A DNA stretch of 40,896 nucleotides from Acinetobacter rudis. GTDB lineage: Bacteria > Pseudomonadota > Gammaproteobacteria > Pseudomonadales > Moraxellaceae. A model generated the notes under the pieces. It saw only the letters and a program-made list of their open reading frames with translations, ran no database searches and was not told the DNA's origin. The stretch spans positions 1-40,896 of the forward strand of contig NZ_JAVIDR010000026.1 in NCBI RefSeq assembly GCF_031157835.1, written 5' to 3'. The position numbers and the translations under genes were made by a program. This document shows positions 27,795 to 36,839 of this stretch, piece by piece (within the stretch, counting starts at the first letter, position 1; each line of letters opens with the position of its first letter).

Positions 27795-29129
27795 TTAAGC
27801 TTGTTGACGTGCTTGTTGTTCTTTCAACAATTCGTCATAGCTTACAGCTTTATCAGTTACTTTAGCAGATGCAAGAATGTGATCAACAACTTGATCTTCT
27901 AAAACAACAGCTTCGATTTGAGCACGTTGTTTTTCATCATTTTTAAAGTATTCAATAACTTCTGTAGGATCTTCATAAGAAGATGCCATGTCATTGATAT
28001 ATGCATCAACACGTGCTTGATCAACTTCAAGTTTAGACTCAGCTAAAATTGCACTTACCAATACACCGAGTTTCACAGATTTTTCAGCTTGTTCTTTGAA
28101 AAGCTCATCTGGCAACATGCTGTTGTCAAATGCTTGCGCACCTTGAGCACCAAACTGTTGAGTGAACTGTTGAATCATTTGTTGACGTTGACGGTCAATT
28201 TCTTGAGCAAGCATAGATGTTGGGATTTCAACTTCATTGGCAGCAACAAGCGCATCAAAAGCTGCACCTTTAACTTGGTTACGTAAGCCATTTTTAACTT
28301 CACGTTCCATGTTTTTACGCACGTCAGATTTTAACTTCTCAACGCCATCTTCTTCAGAAATACCGAATACAGTAAGGAATTCTGCGTCCATTTCTGGAAG
28401 TTTTGCTTTCTCAACAAGTTTTACGTTGATTTTGAATTGAGCAGCTTTACCAGCAAGATTTTCAGCTTGGTAATCTTCAGGGAAAGTTACATCAATAACT
28501 TTCTCTTCGCCTTTCTTCATACCAATAATCCCATCTTCAAAACCAGGGATCATACGGTTAGAACCTAAAACAAGTTTAAAGTCTTCAGCTGCGCCGCCTT
28601 CAAACTTTTCACCGTCTACAGTACCTTCAAAATCAAAAGTCACTTGCATGTCTTTCTTCGCCATACCTTTGGTTTCAACCCAAGTTTGGCGTTGTTTTTG
28701 CAAGTTTTCTAACATTGTGTCAACGTCAGCATCTTTAATTTCAGAAGTTTTACGTTCAACTTCTAAAGCATCAAATGCATTTACTTTAACTTCTGGATAA
28801 ACTTCAACTGTCGCTTCATAAACTAAAGCGTCTTCTTTGTTTTCAACTTTTTCAATGTTTGGCATACCAACAGCATTGATTTTTTCTTGTTGAATAGCTT
28901 CGAATACTGTGTCACGGATTACATCATTTACCACTTCTTGGTAAATACCTGCACCATATTCACGACGTACAACATTTAATGGCACTTTGCCTGGACGGAA
29001 GCCGTTGATCTTCGCAGTTTTTGCAGTGCGCTTTAAACGAGCTTCAAACTGTTCGTTCACACGGCTCGTCGGTACAGATACATTTAAACGACGGGCTACG
29101 CCCGAAACCGCTTCAGAAGTTACTTGCAT
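27795..29129 (-). CDS. tig: Trigger factor
   Basis: Ribosome-bound chaperone with peptidyl-prolyl isomerase activity. The N-terminal ribosome-binding domain has the signature GFRPGKVP (about residues 43-50); the FKBP domain covers about 150-245 ([17 protein letters not shown], then [12 protein letters not shown]); a helical C-terminal domain follows. The 444-residue length is near that of E. coli. Tig-clpP-clpX order is the usual gammaproteobacterial arrangement. Confidence 0.97.
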   Translation of the reverse strand: MQVTSEAVSGVARRLNVSVPTSRVNEQFEARLKRTAKTAKINGFRPGKVPLNVVRREYGAGIYQEVVNDVIRDTVFEAIQQEKINAVGMPNIEKVENKEDALVYEATVEVYPEVKVNAFDALEVERKTSEIKDADVDTMLENLQKQRQTWVETKGMAKKDMQVTFDFEGTVDGEKFEGGAAEDFKLVLGSNRMIPGFEDGIIGMKKGEEKVIDVTFPEDYQAENLAGKAAQFKINVKLVEKAKLPEMDAEFLTVFGISEEDGVEKLKSDVRKNMEREVKNGLRNQVKGAAFDALVAANEVEIPTSMLAQEIDRQRQQMIQQFTQQFGAQGAQAFDNSMLPDELFKEQAEKSVKLGVLVSAILAESKLEVDQARVDAYINDMASSYEDPTEVIEYFKNDEKQRAQIEAVVLEDQVVDHILASAKVTDKAVSYDELLKEQQARQQA

Positions 29130-29886
29130 GGCTTCCTCGATATATTAAGTAGTAATTACAGTTTTAAAAAGTGCTACATTATATGCCAACAATGCAAGAT
29201 ATACAAAATCCTTAAACATAAACTCAATTTTTTTTTATTTTTTAATCATTAATTCTATTACTTTTAGCATTCAAGATGTTATAGCCTGAGTTTTTCACTT
29301 GCTGTTAAATAATTAACAACAATGATTTCTCTGACTATAAATTTTTACTTTTCTCAATAAAAACTGTCAAAAAAATTTCTGCTTTGTTCTAAATGAATTA
29401 AATAAGCCAACATATTTAAAACATAATTCACAAAGTATTAATGAGTCATATAAGTCAATCAGATGGTTTATGACAATATTGCTGATTTATAAATCTTTTA
29501 ATACGAATTATCACACTTAATATAAAGAAAGAGATAAACATAAAAAGTTTTATTTAGTTAGCTAACTATTTATCAATATGCACAGCCTTTCTTGTCTCAC
29601 CCTGCAATGATCAAACACACACTGAACGCTCTTTACACCAGCATCAATACCACTTATAAAAACTCACCCGACAGCGATCATAAAAAACAATTAAATTAAA
29701 TTAGTTTACCGTTTTTTTTCATCACCATAAAAATCATATAGTTATAGATAAACAATTCTATTATTAAATACATTTTTCTTTCATTTCTTCATATTTGATC
29801 TATTTTTTCAATTTAGTTAGGTCGGTTTAAAAAACAATAATCATTATTATTTACACTCTATTTTAGATTAACTATCGAGTCGATTG
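29130..29886. other. 757-base intergenic region between tig and piuA
   Basis: Very AT-rich except for a more mixed segment at about 29580-29690. It must hold the tig promoter (minus strand) and the piuA promoter (plus strand). A Fur-box-like site lies next to piuA. A 30-codon frame at 29607-29699 has no ribosome site and no recognisable similarity. I see no RNA gene or mobile element. Confidence 0.6.
29830..29848 (+). promoter_or_regulatory. Fur-box-like operator upstream of piuA
   Basis: Aligned with the 19-base Fur consensus GATAATGATAATCATTATC, the site matches at 14 positions, including an uninterrupted ATAATCATTAT core (29837-29847). It lies 38 bases before the piuA ATG, where binding of Fe-Fur would block transcription. 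Iron repression is inferred. Confidence 0.7.
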
Positions 29887-32142
29887 ATGTCATTTATAAA
29901 AACACGGAAGAAAATAGTATCCTCAGCGATTGCTTCTTCACTTTCTGTAATCGCGACACATGCTATAGCTCAGGAACAAGAGCGTGTTCAACTACCGACT
30001 ATTCACCTAGAAGCACAAGCAGATAAGTCTTTAAAAGTTGATCAATCAGCAAATAGTAAATTTACGGTTCCCCTACTTGATGTTGCAAAATCAGTGAATG
30101 TAATTTCACCACAGCTCATCACTGACACTAAAGTGAACACACTAAGCGACGCACTTCGCACAGTTCCAGGTATTACCCTTGGCGCTGGTGAAGGCGGTAA
30201 TCCGAATGGCGATCGACCATTTATCCGTGGCTATAACTCAGAAAGCTCGATTTATGTTGATGGAGTCCGTAATGCGACTTCTCAAAATCGTGAAATGTTC
30301 GCAGTTGAACAAGTTGAAGTGATTAAAGGCTCTGCCTCTGCACTTGGTGGTGCCGGTGGTACTGGTGGTAGCATTAACCTAATTTCTAAACTACCAAAAC
30401 AAGAAAACTTTATTGAAGGTTCAGTACAAGGTGGTACAGACAACTATGCTCGTATCACTTTAGATGGCAACAAAGATTTTGGTAATGGTACAGCTGCTCG
30501 TGTAGCAATCATGGGGCATCAAAATGACAAAGCAGGCCAAAAAGATGGTGCTGAATATAAACGTTTTGGTATTGCACCAAGTATTAGTTTTGGCCTAGGT
30601 AGTCCAACACGTGCGACTTTAAGTTATTACTACTTAAAATCAGATGATACCCCAGACTCTGGCGTGCCTTATTGGGATCATAAAACAAGTACACCTACAG
30701 GCAAACCATTAGATGCCAAACAAGGCATTTATTATGGCTGGAAAGATCGTGATTTCCAAAAACAAGAAAACCATATTGGCACCCTTAAACTAGAGCATGA
30801 TATTACGGATGACTTAACCATCAGTAATACCGCCGTATATAACAAATCTAAAAATGACTATATCTGGACGCAACCTGATGACTCAAAAAGTAATATTGCC
30901 AATGGACAAGTCGTACGTCGTGCGAATACACGTATAACTGATACGGATGGTTTTAGTGACCAACTGAGTTTACGTGGTAAGTTTAATACAGGTTCTATCA
31001 AGCATAGTTTTAATACTGGAGCAGAATTTAGCCGGATAGTATCCGATAAAGGTAACTATATGTTGACAGATTTGGGACAAGCCGCCTCTTCAACATTACC
31101 TGCCAAACTAAATGGTATTAAAGCCTGTGCTGGACTCACTCCTGCAGATTCAAACTATTGGTGTACTGATGCCTATAATCCAAACCCACATGATCCTTGG
31201 TTAGGTAATGCAACGAAAAATAAAAAAGTCACTACAACAACATCACAAACCACTTCATTGTATGTATTGGATAACATTGAACTTAATCCACAATGGTTGC
31301 TCGATTTAGGTGCGCGTTGGGATAAATTTGACACTGAGCTTAAAACAAACGCTACAGGTGAAAAAATTGAGAACAATACTGACTTTTTCTCATACCAAGC
31401 CGGCTTAACTTTTAAACCTGTAGAAAATGGTTCAATCTACGCAAGTTTCGCTACCTCAGCAAACCCTGTTGGAGTAGATGCTGGTGATGGCTCAGAAACT
31501 GCGTTAAATGTAAACATTAAAGATCTCGATCCTGAAAAAGCACGTACGTATGAAATTGGAACAAAATGGGATCTGCTTGATAAGCGTCTAAATTTAACAG
31601 CAGCAATCTTCCGTACTGAGAAACAAAATACGCGCATTCAACTCGACTCAACCACATATACCAACGGTGGTGAAAGTAAGGTTGACGGTATTGAACTTGG
31701 CGTTAATGGTAATATTACTGATAAATGGGCAGTATCTGCTGGCTACTCTTATCTTGACAGTAAACAAACTGAACCTGGTCCATCGTGTACCCGTACTGGT
31801 GTTTGTACTGCTGAAAATCCTGCAAAAGGCAAAAAATTGCCAAACGTTCCCCAAAACAGTGCAACCCTATGGACCACTTATCAAGTCTTACCACAGTTTA
31901 GTATTGGTGGTGGTGCAGTCTATAGTGATAAAGTCTATGGCGATGCAACAAATACAAAATGGGTTCCAAGCTATGTTCGTTATGATGCCATGGCACGTTA
32001 TGACGTTAACAAAAATGTTAACTTACAGTTAAATGTAAATAACATTGGTGATAAACGCTACTTCACTAAAGCTTATGCATCACACTATGCGACTGAAGCA
32101 GAAGGCCGTAGTGCAGTTGTATCACTTAACTTTAAGTATTAA
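29887..32142 (+). CDS. piuA: TonB-dependent siderophore receptor, PiuA/Fiu type
   Basis: Outer-membrane receptor for (probably catecholate) siderophores, powered by TonB. A signal peptide (cut after THAIA, near residue 29) precedes a TonB-box region (PTIHLEAQ), the plug domain (about 50-170, with LSDALRTVPGITLGAGEGGN and RPFIRGYN) and a 22-strand barrel ending NFKY. Two Cys pairs lie in presumed extracellular loops (CAGLTPADSNYWC and CTRTGVC). Assignment as PiuA rests on similarity as I recall it and on the piuC gene just downstream, the pair known from P. aeruginosa and Acinetobacter. PiuA-type receptors are known entry routes for siderophore-linked beta-lactams. The start is ATG at 29887; a TTG lies one codon earlier. 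Confidence 0.87.
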   Translation: MSFIKTRKKIVSSAIASSLSVIATHAIAQEQERVQLPTIHLEAQADKSLKVDQSANSKFTVPLLDVAKSVNVISPQLITDTKVNTLSDALRTVPGITLGAGEGGNPNGDRPFIRGYNSESSIYVDGVRNATSQNREMFAVEQVEVIKGSASALGGAGGTGGSINLISKLPKQENFIEGSVQGGTDNYARITLDGNKDFGNGTAARVAIMGHQNDKAGQKDGAEYKRFGIAPSISFGLGSPTRATLSYYYLKSDDTPDSGVPYWDHKTSTPTGKPLDAKQGIYYGWKDRDFQKQENHIGTLKLEHDITDDLTISNTAVYNKSKNDYIWTQPDDSKSNIANGQVVRRANTRITDTDGFSDQLSLRGKFNTGSIKHSFNTGAEFSRIVSDKGNYMLTDLGQAASSTLPAKLNGIKACAGLTPADSNYWCTDAYNPNPHDPWLGNATKNKKVTTTTSQTTSLYVLDNIELNPQWLLDLGARWDKFDTELKTNATGEKIENNTDFFSYQAGLTFKPVENGSIYASFATSANPVGVDAGDGSETALNVNIKDLDPEKARTYEIGTKWDLLDKRLNLTAAIFRTEKQNTRIQLDSTTYTNGGESKVDGIELGVNGNITDKWAVSAGYSYLDSKQTEPGPSCTRTGVCTAENPAKGKKLPNVPQNSATLWTTYQVLPQFSIGGGAVYSDKVYGDATNTKWVPSYVRYDAMARYDVNKNVNLQLNVNNIGDKRYFTKAYASHYATEAEGRSAVVSLNFKY

Positions 32143-32156
32143 GAAAAGAACGACAT

Positions 32157-32181
32157 AATCCCTTATTAAAAATAAGGGATT
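32157..32181 (+). terminator. First hairpin after piuA
   Basis: Perfect 11-base arms AATCCCTTATT (32157-32167) and AATAAGGGATT (32171-32181) around an AAA loop, 14 bases after the piuA stop. The downstream T run is short, so termination may be partial and allow some read-through into piuC. Confidence 0.65.
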
Positions 32182-32188
32182 TGTACTA

Positions 32189-32212
32189 AAATAGCCTCGT
32201 TTGAGGCTATTT
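32189..32212 (+). terminator. Second hairpin between piuA and piuC
   Basis: Perfect 10-base arms AAATAGCCTC (32189-32198) and GAGGCTATTT (32203-32212) around a GTTT loop, followed by TTTGTATATTT. With the previous hairpin it forms a tandem pair in the 101-base gap. Confidence 0.6.
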
Positions 32213-32243
32213 GTATATTTAAACAACATAAATAGGTGCTACT

Positions 32244-32927
32244 TTGATTCATCATATCCCTAACGTCCTGAGTAAAGAGCAAGTTGAATACTTTCGTACC
32301 GAAATGAATAAAGTTGAATGGGTCAATGGCAAGGTGACTGCCGGCACCCTCTCGGCAACAGTTAAACATAATCAACAACTATCAGAAGACCACCCACTTA
32401 CGCATAAACTGAGTACGATTATTTTAGAACAACTGGGACAACATCCTTTGTTTTTATCAGCAGCAATTCCACAAGATATCATTCCCCCACTATTTAATCG
32501 TTATGAGGCAGGCGAAGCTTTCGGTATGCATGTTGACAATGCAATACGACGCATTCGAGGTACACAAGAACGATTAAGAACAGATCTATCTTGTACTTTA
32601 TTTTTATCTGAGCCTGATGAATATCAAGGTGGTGAGCTTGTTGTTGAGGATACCTATGGCTTTCATGACATTAAACTACCTGCTGGTGATCTAATTTTGT
32701 ATCCAGCGAGTAGCTTACACGAAGTGACAGCGATTACTCAGGGTTGCCGTGTTGCCTCATTTTTTTGGGTACAAAGTATGATTCGAGATGACGCAAATCG
32801 TCATATGTTATTTAACCTAGACCAAAGCATTCAAAATCTACGAATGAGTTTAGGTGATCGACATCAGGAAGTTATTCAACTTACCAATATTTATCATAAT
32901 TTAATTCGTAAATGGGCAGAGCTTTAA
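32244..32927 (+). CDS. piuC: Fe(II)-dependent PKHD-type hydroxylase PiuC (YbiX family)
   Basis: A 227-residue 2OG-Fe(II) dioxygenase of the PKHD/YbiX family. The iron ligands are H96 and D98 (GMHVDN) and H159 (SLHEV), with R169 for 2-oxoglutarate, at the same spacing as E. coli YbiX. The substrate is unknown; the gene is regularly found beside Fiu/PiuA receptors and is iron-regulated, so a role in siderophore handling is inferred. The start is TTG at 32244, which gives the family's N terminus MIHHIPNVLS; the next ATG lies inside the domain. AGGTG precedes it. Confidence 0.9.
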   Translation: MIHHIPNVLSKEQVEYFRTEMNKVEWVNGKVTAGTLSATVKHNQQLSEDHPLTHKLSTIILEQLGQHPLFLSAAIPQDIIPPLFNRYEAGEAFGMHVDNAIRRIRGTQERLRTDLSCTLFLSEPDEYQGGELVVEDTYGFHDIKLPAGDLILYPASSLHEVTAITQGCRVASFFWVQSMIRDDANRHMLFNLDQSIQNLRMSLGDRHQEVIQLTNIYHNLIRKWAEL

Positions 32928-32998
32928 GGCTCCGCTCTTTCCTACCACCATTTACGACAACTTCATTTTGATCTATAAAAGTTTTTTTCTAAATCTCA

Positions 32999-33027
32999 TT
33001 GACACTATTGTGCTTATATCGTAATTT
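32999..33027 (+). promoter_or_regulatory. leuA promoter upstream of the leader peptide
   Basis: A perfect -35 TTGACA (32999-33004) is followed after 17 bases by TAATTT (33022-33027) as -10. The expected transcription start, about seven bases downstream, falls at 33033-33035, on the first base of the leader ATG. Confidence 0.65.
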
Positions 33028-33034
33028 TAACGGT

Positions 33035-33127
33035 ATGAATAAATATCCAGCTATTCTCGCCCTCCTCCCAATGGCAAGCAGCACCCTCAGCTTGCAGCTT
33101 ATGCTGCGCCTAGCGCGCACATATTAA
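33035..33127 (+). CDS. leuL: Leucine-rich leuA leader peptide
   Basis: A 30-codon ORF starting MNKYPAILALLPM and ending RLARTY, with eight Leu (residues 8, 10, 11, 18, 20, 22, 24, 26). Four are CTC, one each CTA, CTG, CTT and TTG, and none is TTA. The absence of TTA and the clustering of CTC stand out in an AT-rich genome. It ends 127 bases before leuA. These are the features of an amino-acid attenuator: slow translation at Leu codons when charged tRNA-Leu is scarce would change RNA folding. No Shine-Dalgarno is visible and the predicted transcript starts at the ATG, so translation may be leaderless. The gene symbol is used by analogy. Confidence 0.75.
   Translation: MNKYPAILALLPMASSTLSLQLMLRLARTY
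33074..33118 (+). promoter_or_regulatory. Mutually exclusive RNA hairpins inside the leuA leader
   Basis: Short complementary segments overlap: GCAAGC (33074-33079) with GCTTGC (33090-33095); GCAGC (33094-33098) with GCTGC (33103-33107), which can also pair with GCAGC at 33078-33082; and GCGC (33106-33109) with GCGC (33113-33116). They cannot all form at once, as expected for a switch. Downstream there is a bulged 8-bp stem, ATAGAGAC (33179-33186) with GTCGTCTAT (33197-33205), and a six-T run at 33227-33232 behind only a weak CTCA/TGAG stem. A strong terminator hairpin is not evident. Confidence 0.5.
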
Positions 33128-33254
33128 TTTTGCCATTTTGGCACTCGCCCCCTAGATTAAAGTTTAAACGTATTTTAAATAGAGACCATATATATTGTCG
33201 TCTATCGCTCATCCCCGAGATCTGAGTTTTTTAGGTGACACAAGGAGTTCTGCA

Positions 33255-34946
33255 ATGATGTTGGCTGATCCAAGTAAAAAATACCGTCGCATGTATCAAC
33301 GTGTCGAATTAACTGACCGCCAATGGCCAAACAAAGAAATTACTCAAGCGCCAATTTGGATGAGTACAGACCTTCGTGACGGTAACCAAGCTATTTTTGA
33401 ACCGATGAACATTGAACAAAAATTTAAAATGTTCCAAATGTTGGTCAAAATTGGTTTTAAACATATTGAAATTGGTTTTCCTTCGGCTTCACAAGTCGAC
33501 TTTGACTTTACTCGTAAACTTATCGAAGAAAATCACATTCCAGAAGACGTTTATATCGAAGTTTTAGTTCAAGCACGCGATCACTTAATTGAACGAACAT
33601 TTGAAGCTTTGGCTGGTGCTAAACGTGCAATTGTTCATATTTATAACTCTAACTCTCCAACATTCCGCCAAAAAGTATTGAATGTTGATATTGCTGGTGC
33701 GAAAGCATTGGCAGTTAATGCTGCAACAAAAGTAAAACAGTATGCTGCACAATATCCAGAAACCCAATGGGTATTCCAATATAGTCCTGAGTGCTTCAGT
33801 GCGACAGAACTTGAGGTTGCTAAAGATGTTTGTGATGCTGTTACAGAAATTTGGGAAGCATCACCAGACAATAAAGTCATCTTAAATTTACCTGCAACAG
33901 TTGAAGTTTCAACACCAAATGTTTATGCAGACCAAATTGAATGGATGCATCGCAACATTGCTCGTCGTGATGGGGTATTAATTTCTGTACATTGCCACAA
34001 CGACCGTGGCTGCGGTATTGCAGCATCAGAGTTAGCCATTATGGCTGGTGCTGACCGCGTAGAAGGCTGTGTGTTTGGAAATGGTGAACGTACAGGTAAC
34101 GTTGATGTAGCAGCAATTGCATTAAATATGTATAGCCAAGGTGTAGCGCCACACTTGGACTTCTCAAACATTAATGAAATTATCGCGACTGTTGAAGAAT
34201 GTACAGGTTTACCAGTACATCCACGTCATCCATATGCAGGTGACTTAGTCTTCACAGCATTCTCTGGTTCACACCAAGATGCGATTAAGAAAGGTTTTGA
34301 ATTCCAAAAAGATCAAGATATTTGGGATATGCCTTATTTACCAATTGATCCAAAAGACTTGGGTCGTGACTATGATGCCGTGATTCGTGTCAATAGCCAA
34401 TCAGGTAAAGGTGGTATCGCATATCTTTTAGAATCACATTACAACGTTGTGTTACCACGTCGTTTACAAGTTGAATTCTCTCAAGTGGTACAACAAGTTA
34501 CCGATGAGGAAGGAACTGAAATTACAGCCCAAGAAATCTGGAAATTATTTAAAGCTGCATATGTCGAAAGCAAAAAAGGTCATTTCGATGCAAAAGGTTA
34601 TAAATTATCAGATCAAAATGGCAATCAAATCATTGAGCTTGATATCGAAATCAACGGTGAAGTACAACAGCTCCGTGGTGAAGGCAATGGTCCAATTTCA
34701 GCTATTTTAAATGCACTCGACTTACCAGTTGACGTATTAAACTACGAAGAACGCGGAATTAGCTCAGGTGCAAATGCCAAAGCGCTTGCATTAATTGAAC
34801 TTCAAGTTAAAGGTACTGGACGCTCAGCATTTGGTGCTGGTGTGCATGACAACATTGTAACTTCTTCAATTGAAGCAATTATTGCATGTATCAACCGTTT
34901 GGTTGCTCAGGGCGTGCTTCAATCTAAAACGCAAGCCCCAGCCTAA
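33255..34946 (+). CDS. leuA: 2-isopropylmalate synthase
   Basis: First enzyme of leucine biosynthesis: condenses acetyl-CoA with 2-oxoisovalerate. The 563-residue length and N terminus (DPSKKYRRM) place it in the longer LeuA class also found in actinobacteria. The HMGL-like TIM barrel has the metal-binding STDLRDGNQA (about 34-43) and HCHNDRGCG motifs; the C-terminal LeuA dimerisation/regulatory domain (about 430-560) ends in a Gly-rich allosteric region (GTGRSAFGAG). The start is ATG at 33255 with AAGGAG seven bases upstream; an in-frame TTG at 33195 is less likely. It is preceded by a Leu-rich leader and stands alone; leuCDB are not adjacent. Confidence 0.95.
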   Translation: MMLADPSKKYRRMYQRVELTDRQWPNKEITQAPIWMSTDLRDGNQAIFEPMNIEQKFKMFQMLVKIGFKHIEIGFPSASQVDFDFTRKLIEENHIPEDVYIEVLVQARDHLIERTFEALAGAKRAIVHIYNSNSPTFRQKVLNVDIAGAKALAVNAATKVKQYAAQYPETQWVFQYSPECFSATELEVAKDVCDAVTEIWEASPDNKVILNLPATVEVSTPNVYADQIEWMHRNIARRDGVLISVHCHNDRGCGIAASELAIMAGADRVEGCVFGNGERTGNVDVAAIALNMYSQGVAPHLDFSNINEIIATVEECTGLPVHPRHPYAGDLVFTAFSGSHQDAIKKGFEFQKDQDIWDMPYLPIDPKDLGRDYDAVIRVNSQSGKGGIAYLLESHYNVVLPRRLQVEFSQVVQQVTDEEGTEITAQEIWKLFKAAYVESKKGHFDAKGYKLSDQNGNQIIELDIEINGEVQQLRGEGNGPISAILNALDLPVDVLNYEERGISSGANAKALALIELQVKGTGRSAFGAGVHDNIVTSSIEAIIACINRLVAQGVLQSKTQAPA

Positions 34947-35019
34947 CTTTCACTTAGGTTGGCTTAATCAACAGGCTTGTACTAAACAGGCCTGTGCTAT
35001 GCAATAAATGACTTTGGAA

Positions 35020-35047
35020 AGGATATCGCAAGTGATATCCTCTTTTA
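35020..35047 (+). terminator. Probable terminator between leuA and metX
   Basis: Eight-base arms AGGATATC (35020-35027) and GATATCCT (35034-35041) around a six-base loop, followed by CTTTT. The T tract is short. Confidence 0.6.
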
Positions 35048-35079
35048 CATATTGATATTCTTACATTTTAAGGCGAACA

Positions 35080-36246
35080 ATGACTGTGTCCTTCCCGACT
35101 GACTCAGTGGGATTAGTGTCCCCGCAAAAATTTCAGTTTGAACAACCCTTAGCATTGGAATGCGGTCGAATGTTACCGCGCTTTGAAATAATGGTTGAAA
35201 CGTATGGCACACTCAACGCCGATAAAACAAATGCAATTTTGATTTGTCATGCACTGTCAGGGCACCATCATGCCGCAGGCTATCACGATGCCAATGATAA
35301 AAAAACAGGTTGGTGGGATGCCTGTATTGGACCTGGTAAAGCAATTGATACTTCAAAGTTTTTTGTTGTCGCTATTAACAACATAGGGGGATGTCATGGC
35401 TCTACAGGCCCCACTTCACCTAATCCAGAAAATGAAAATCGCCCCTATGGGCCAGACTTTCCACTCGTCACAGTCCGAGACTGGGTCAAAACTCAAGCAA
35501 TGTTATCGGACCGTCTAGGTATACAGACTTGGTATGCGGTCATTGGTGGCTCTCTAGGTGGTATGCAGGCTCTACAGTGGTCGGTAGATTACCCTGATCG
35601 CTTACAAAAATGTGTGATCATTGCGAGTGCACCAAAACTTTCAGCTCAAAATATTGCATTTAATGAGGTTGCTCGCCAGTCCATCTTATCTGATCCCGAT
35701 TTTCATGATGGTCGTTATTTAGAAAATGACAGTTACCCTAAACGTGGTCTTATTTTAGCTCGCATGGTCGGTCATATTACCTATCTTTCAGAAGAAGCAA
35801 TGATGCAAAAATTTGGTCGAGATTTAAAATCTGGCAAATTTATGTATGGTTTTGATGTCGAGTTCCAAGTCGAAAGTTATTTACGCTACCAAGGCGAACG
35901 CTTTAGTCGTAACTTTGATGCTAATACCTATTTAATCATGACTAAGGCGCTTGATTACTTTGACCCTGCACGTGAATATGAACAATCACTTCAAGCAGCA
36001 ATGGCGAAAACTCAATGTCAATTTTTGGTGGTTTCTTTTACTACAGACTGGCGTTTTAGCCCTGAACGTTCACAAGAAATCGTGAATGCTTTGATTAGCA
36101 ATCAAAAACCTGTCAGCTATCTCGACATTGATGCTGAACAAGGACACGACTCTTTCCTCTTCCCTATCCCTTTATATGTTAAATCGTTGCAAGCATTTCT
36201 AGCTGGAAAATCGCAGGCTCAAATCTCAACACAGGAGCAGCCATAA
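35080..36246 (+). CDS. metX: Homoserine O-acyltransferase MetX
   Basis: Acylates homoserine, the first committed step to methionine. It is an alpha/beta-hydrolase-fold enzyme of 388 residues with nucleophile S158 (GGSLGGMQ), D323 (TTDWRF) and H356 (GHDSF) as the catalytic triad. Family signature [14 protein letters not shown] is present near residues 104-117. Whether the donor is acetyl- or succinyl-CoA cannot be decided from homology: MetX proteins of several gammaproteobacteria use succinyl-CoA. The start ATG has AAGG six bases upstream. Its stop overlaps the metW start by one base (TAATG). Confidence 0.94.
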   Translation: MTVSFPTDSVGLVSPQKFQFEQPLALECGRMLPRFEIMVETYGTLNADKTNAILICHALSGHHHAAGYHDANDKKTGWWDACIGPGKAIDTSKFFVVAINNIGGCHGSTGPTSPNPENENRPYGPDFPLVTVRDWVKTQAMLSDRLGIQTWYAVIGGSLGGMQALQWSVDYPDRLQKCVIIASAPKLSAQNIAFNEVARQSILSDPDFHDGRYLENDSYPKRGLILARMVGHITYLSEEAMMQKFGRDLKSGKFMYGFDVEFQVESYLRYQGERFSRNFDANTYLIMTKALDYFDPAREYEQSLQAAMAKTQCQFLVVSFTTDWRFSPERSQEIVNALISNQKPVSYLDIDAEQGHDSFLFPIPLYVKSLQAFLAGKSQAQISTQEQP

Positions 36247-36839
36247 TGCGTATAGATCATCAACTCGCTGAAAAATGGATCAAACCTAATTCAACTGTTT
36301 TAGACTTAGGTTGTGGTGATGGCGAAATGCTCGCACATATGACAAAAAAGCATAATATTCGCGCATATGGATTAGAAATTGATCAAGAAAAGATTGCAAT
36401 TGCTATTGGCAAAGGGTTAAATATCATCCAACAAGACTTAAATCTGGGTTTACAACGCTTCGCTGACCAATCTTTTGACTATGTAGTCATGGCTCAGGCT
36501 CTTCAAGCTGTTGATGCACCAGATGTATTATTACGTGATATGGTCCGTGTTGGAAAACAAGCTATTATTACTTTTCCTAACTTTGCTTATTGGAAGACTC
36601 GTTCTTACTTAGCTTTAAAAGGAAAAATGCCCGTTTCCAAAGCATTGCCATATATGTGGTACAATACGCCCAATATCCATCTGTGTACTTTTCGAGATTT
36701 TGAAGCACTCTGTGCTGAGAACCGTATACAAATTATTAATCGACTTGCCGTAAATGGGAATCAGAAAGATAACTTACTCAGTAAGTACAGCCCAAATTTG
36801 TTTGGTGAAGTCGCAATTTATCGAGTGAGTGCTCTATGA
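36246..36839 (+). CDS. metW: Methionine biosynthesis protein MetW
   Basis: A 197-residue SAM-methyltransferase-fold protein encoded with metX in many proteobacteria. The glycine-rich motif LDLGCGDGEML (19-29) and the acidic residue in YGLEID are the expected cofactor site. MetW is required with MetX for methionine synthesis in some species; its exact reaction is not settled. It starts at the metX stop codon and overlaps the next gene by four bases (ATGA), so the three are probably translationally coupled. Confidence 0.93.
   Translation: MRIDHQLAEKWIKPNSTVLDLGCGDGEMLAHMTKKHNIRAYGLEIDQEKIAIAIGKGLNIIQQDLNLGLQRFADQSFDYVVMAQALQAVDAPDVLLRDMVRVGKQAIITFPNFAYWKTRSYLALKGKMPVSKALPYMWYNTPNIHLCTFRDFEALCAENRIQIINRLAVNGNQKDNLLSKYSPNLFGEVAIYRVSAL

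Noticed and set aside
31667..32032. 121-codon frame inside piuA
   Set aside because: It is a plus-strand shadow of the receptor gene; the piuA frame is continuous and conserved here.
33206..33232. Attenuator terminator before leuA
   Set aside because: A six-T run is present, but the stem before it (CTCA with TGAG, 11-base loop) is too weak to call a terminator with confidence.
34947..35079. SAM riboswitch before metX
   Set aside because: The region shows only a terminator-like hairpin and no multi-helix aptamer pattern that I can recognise.
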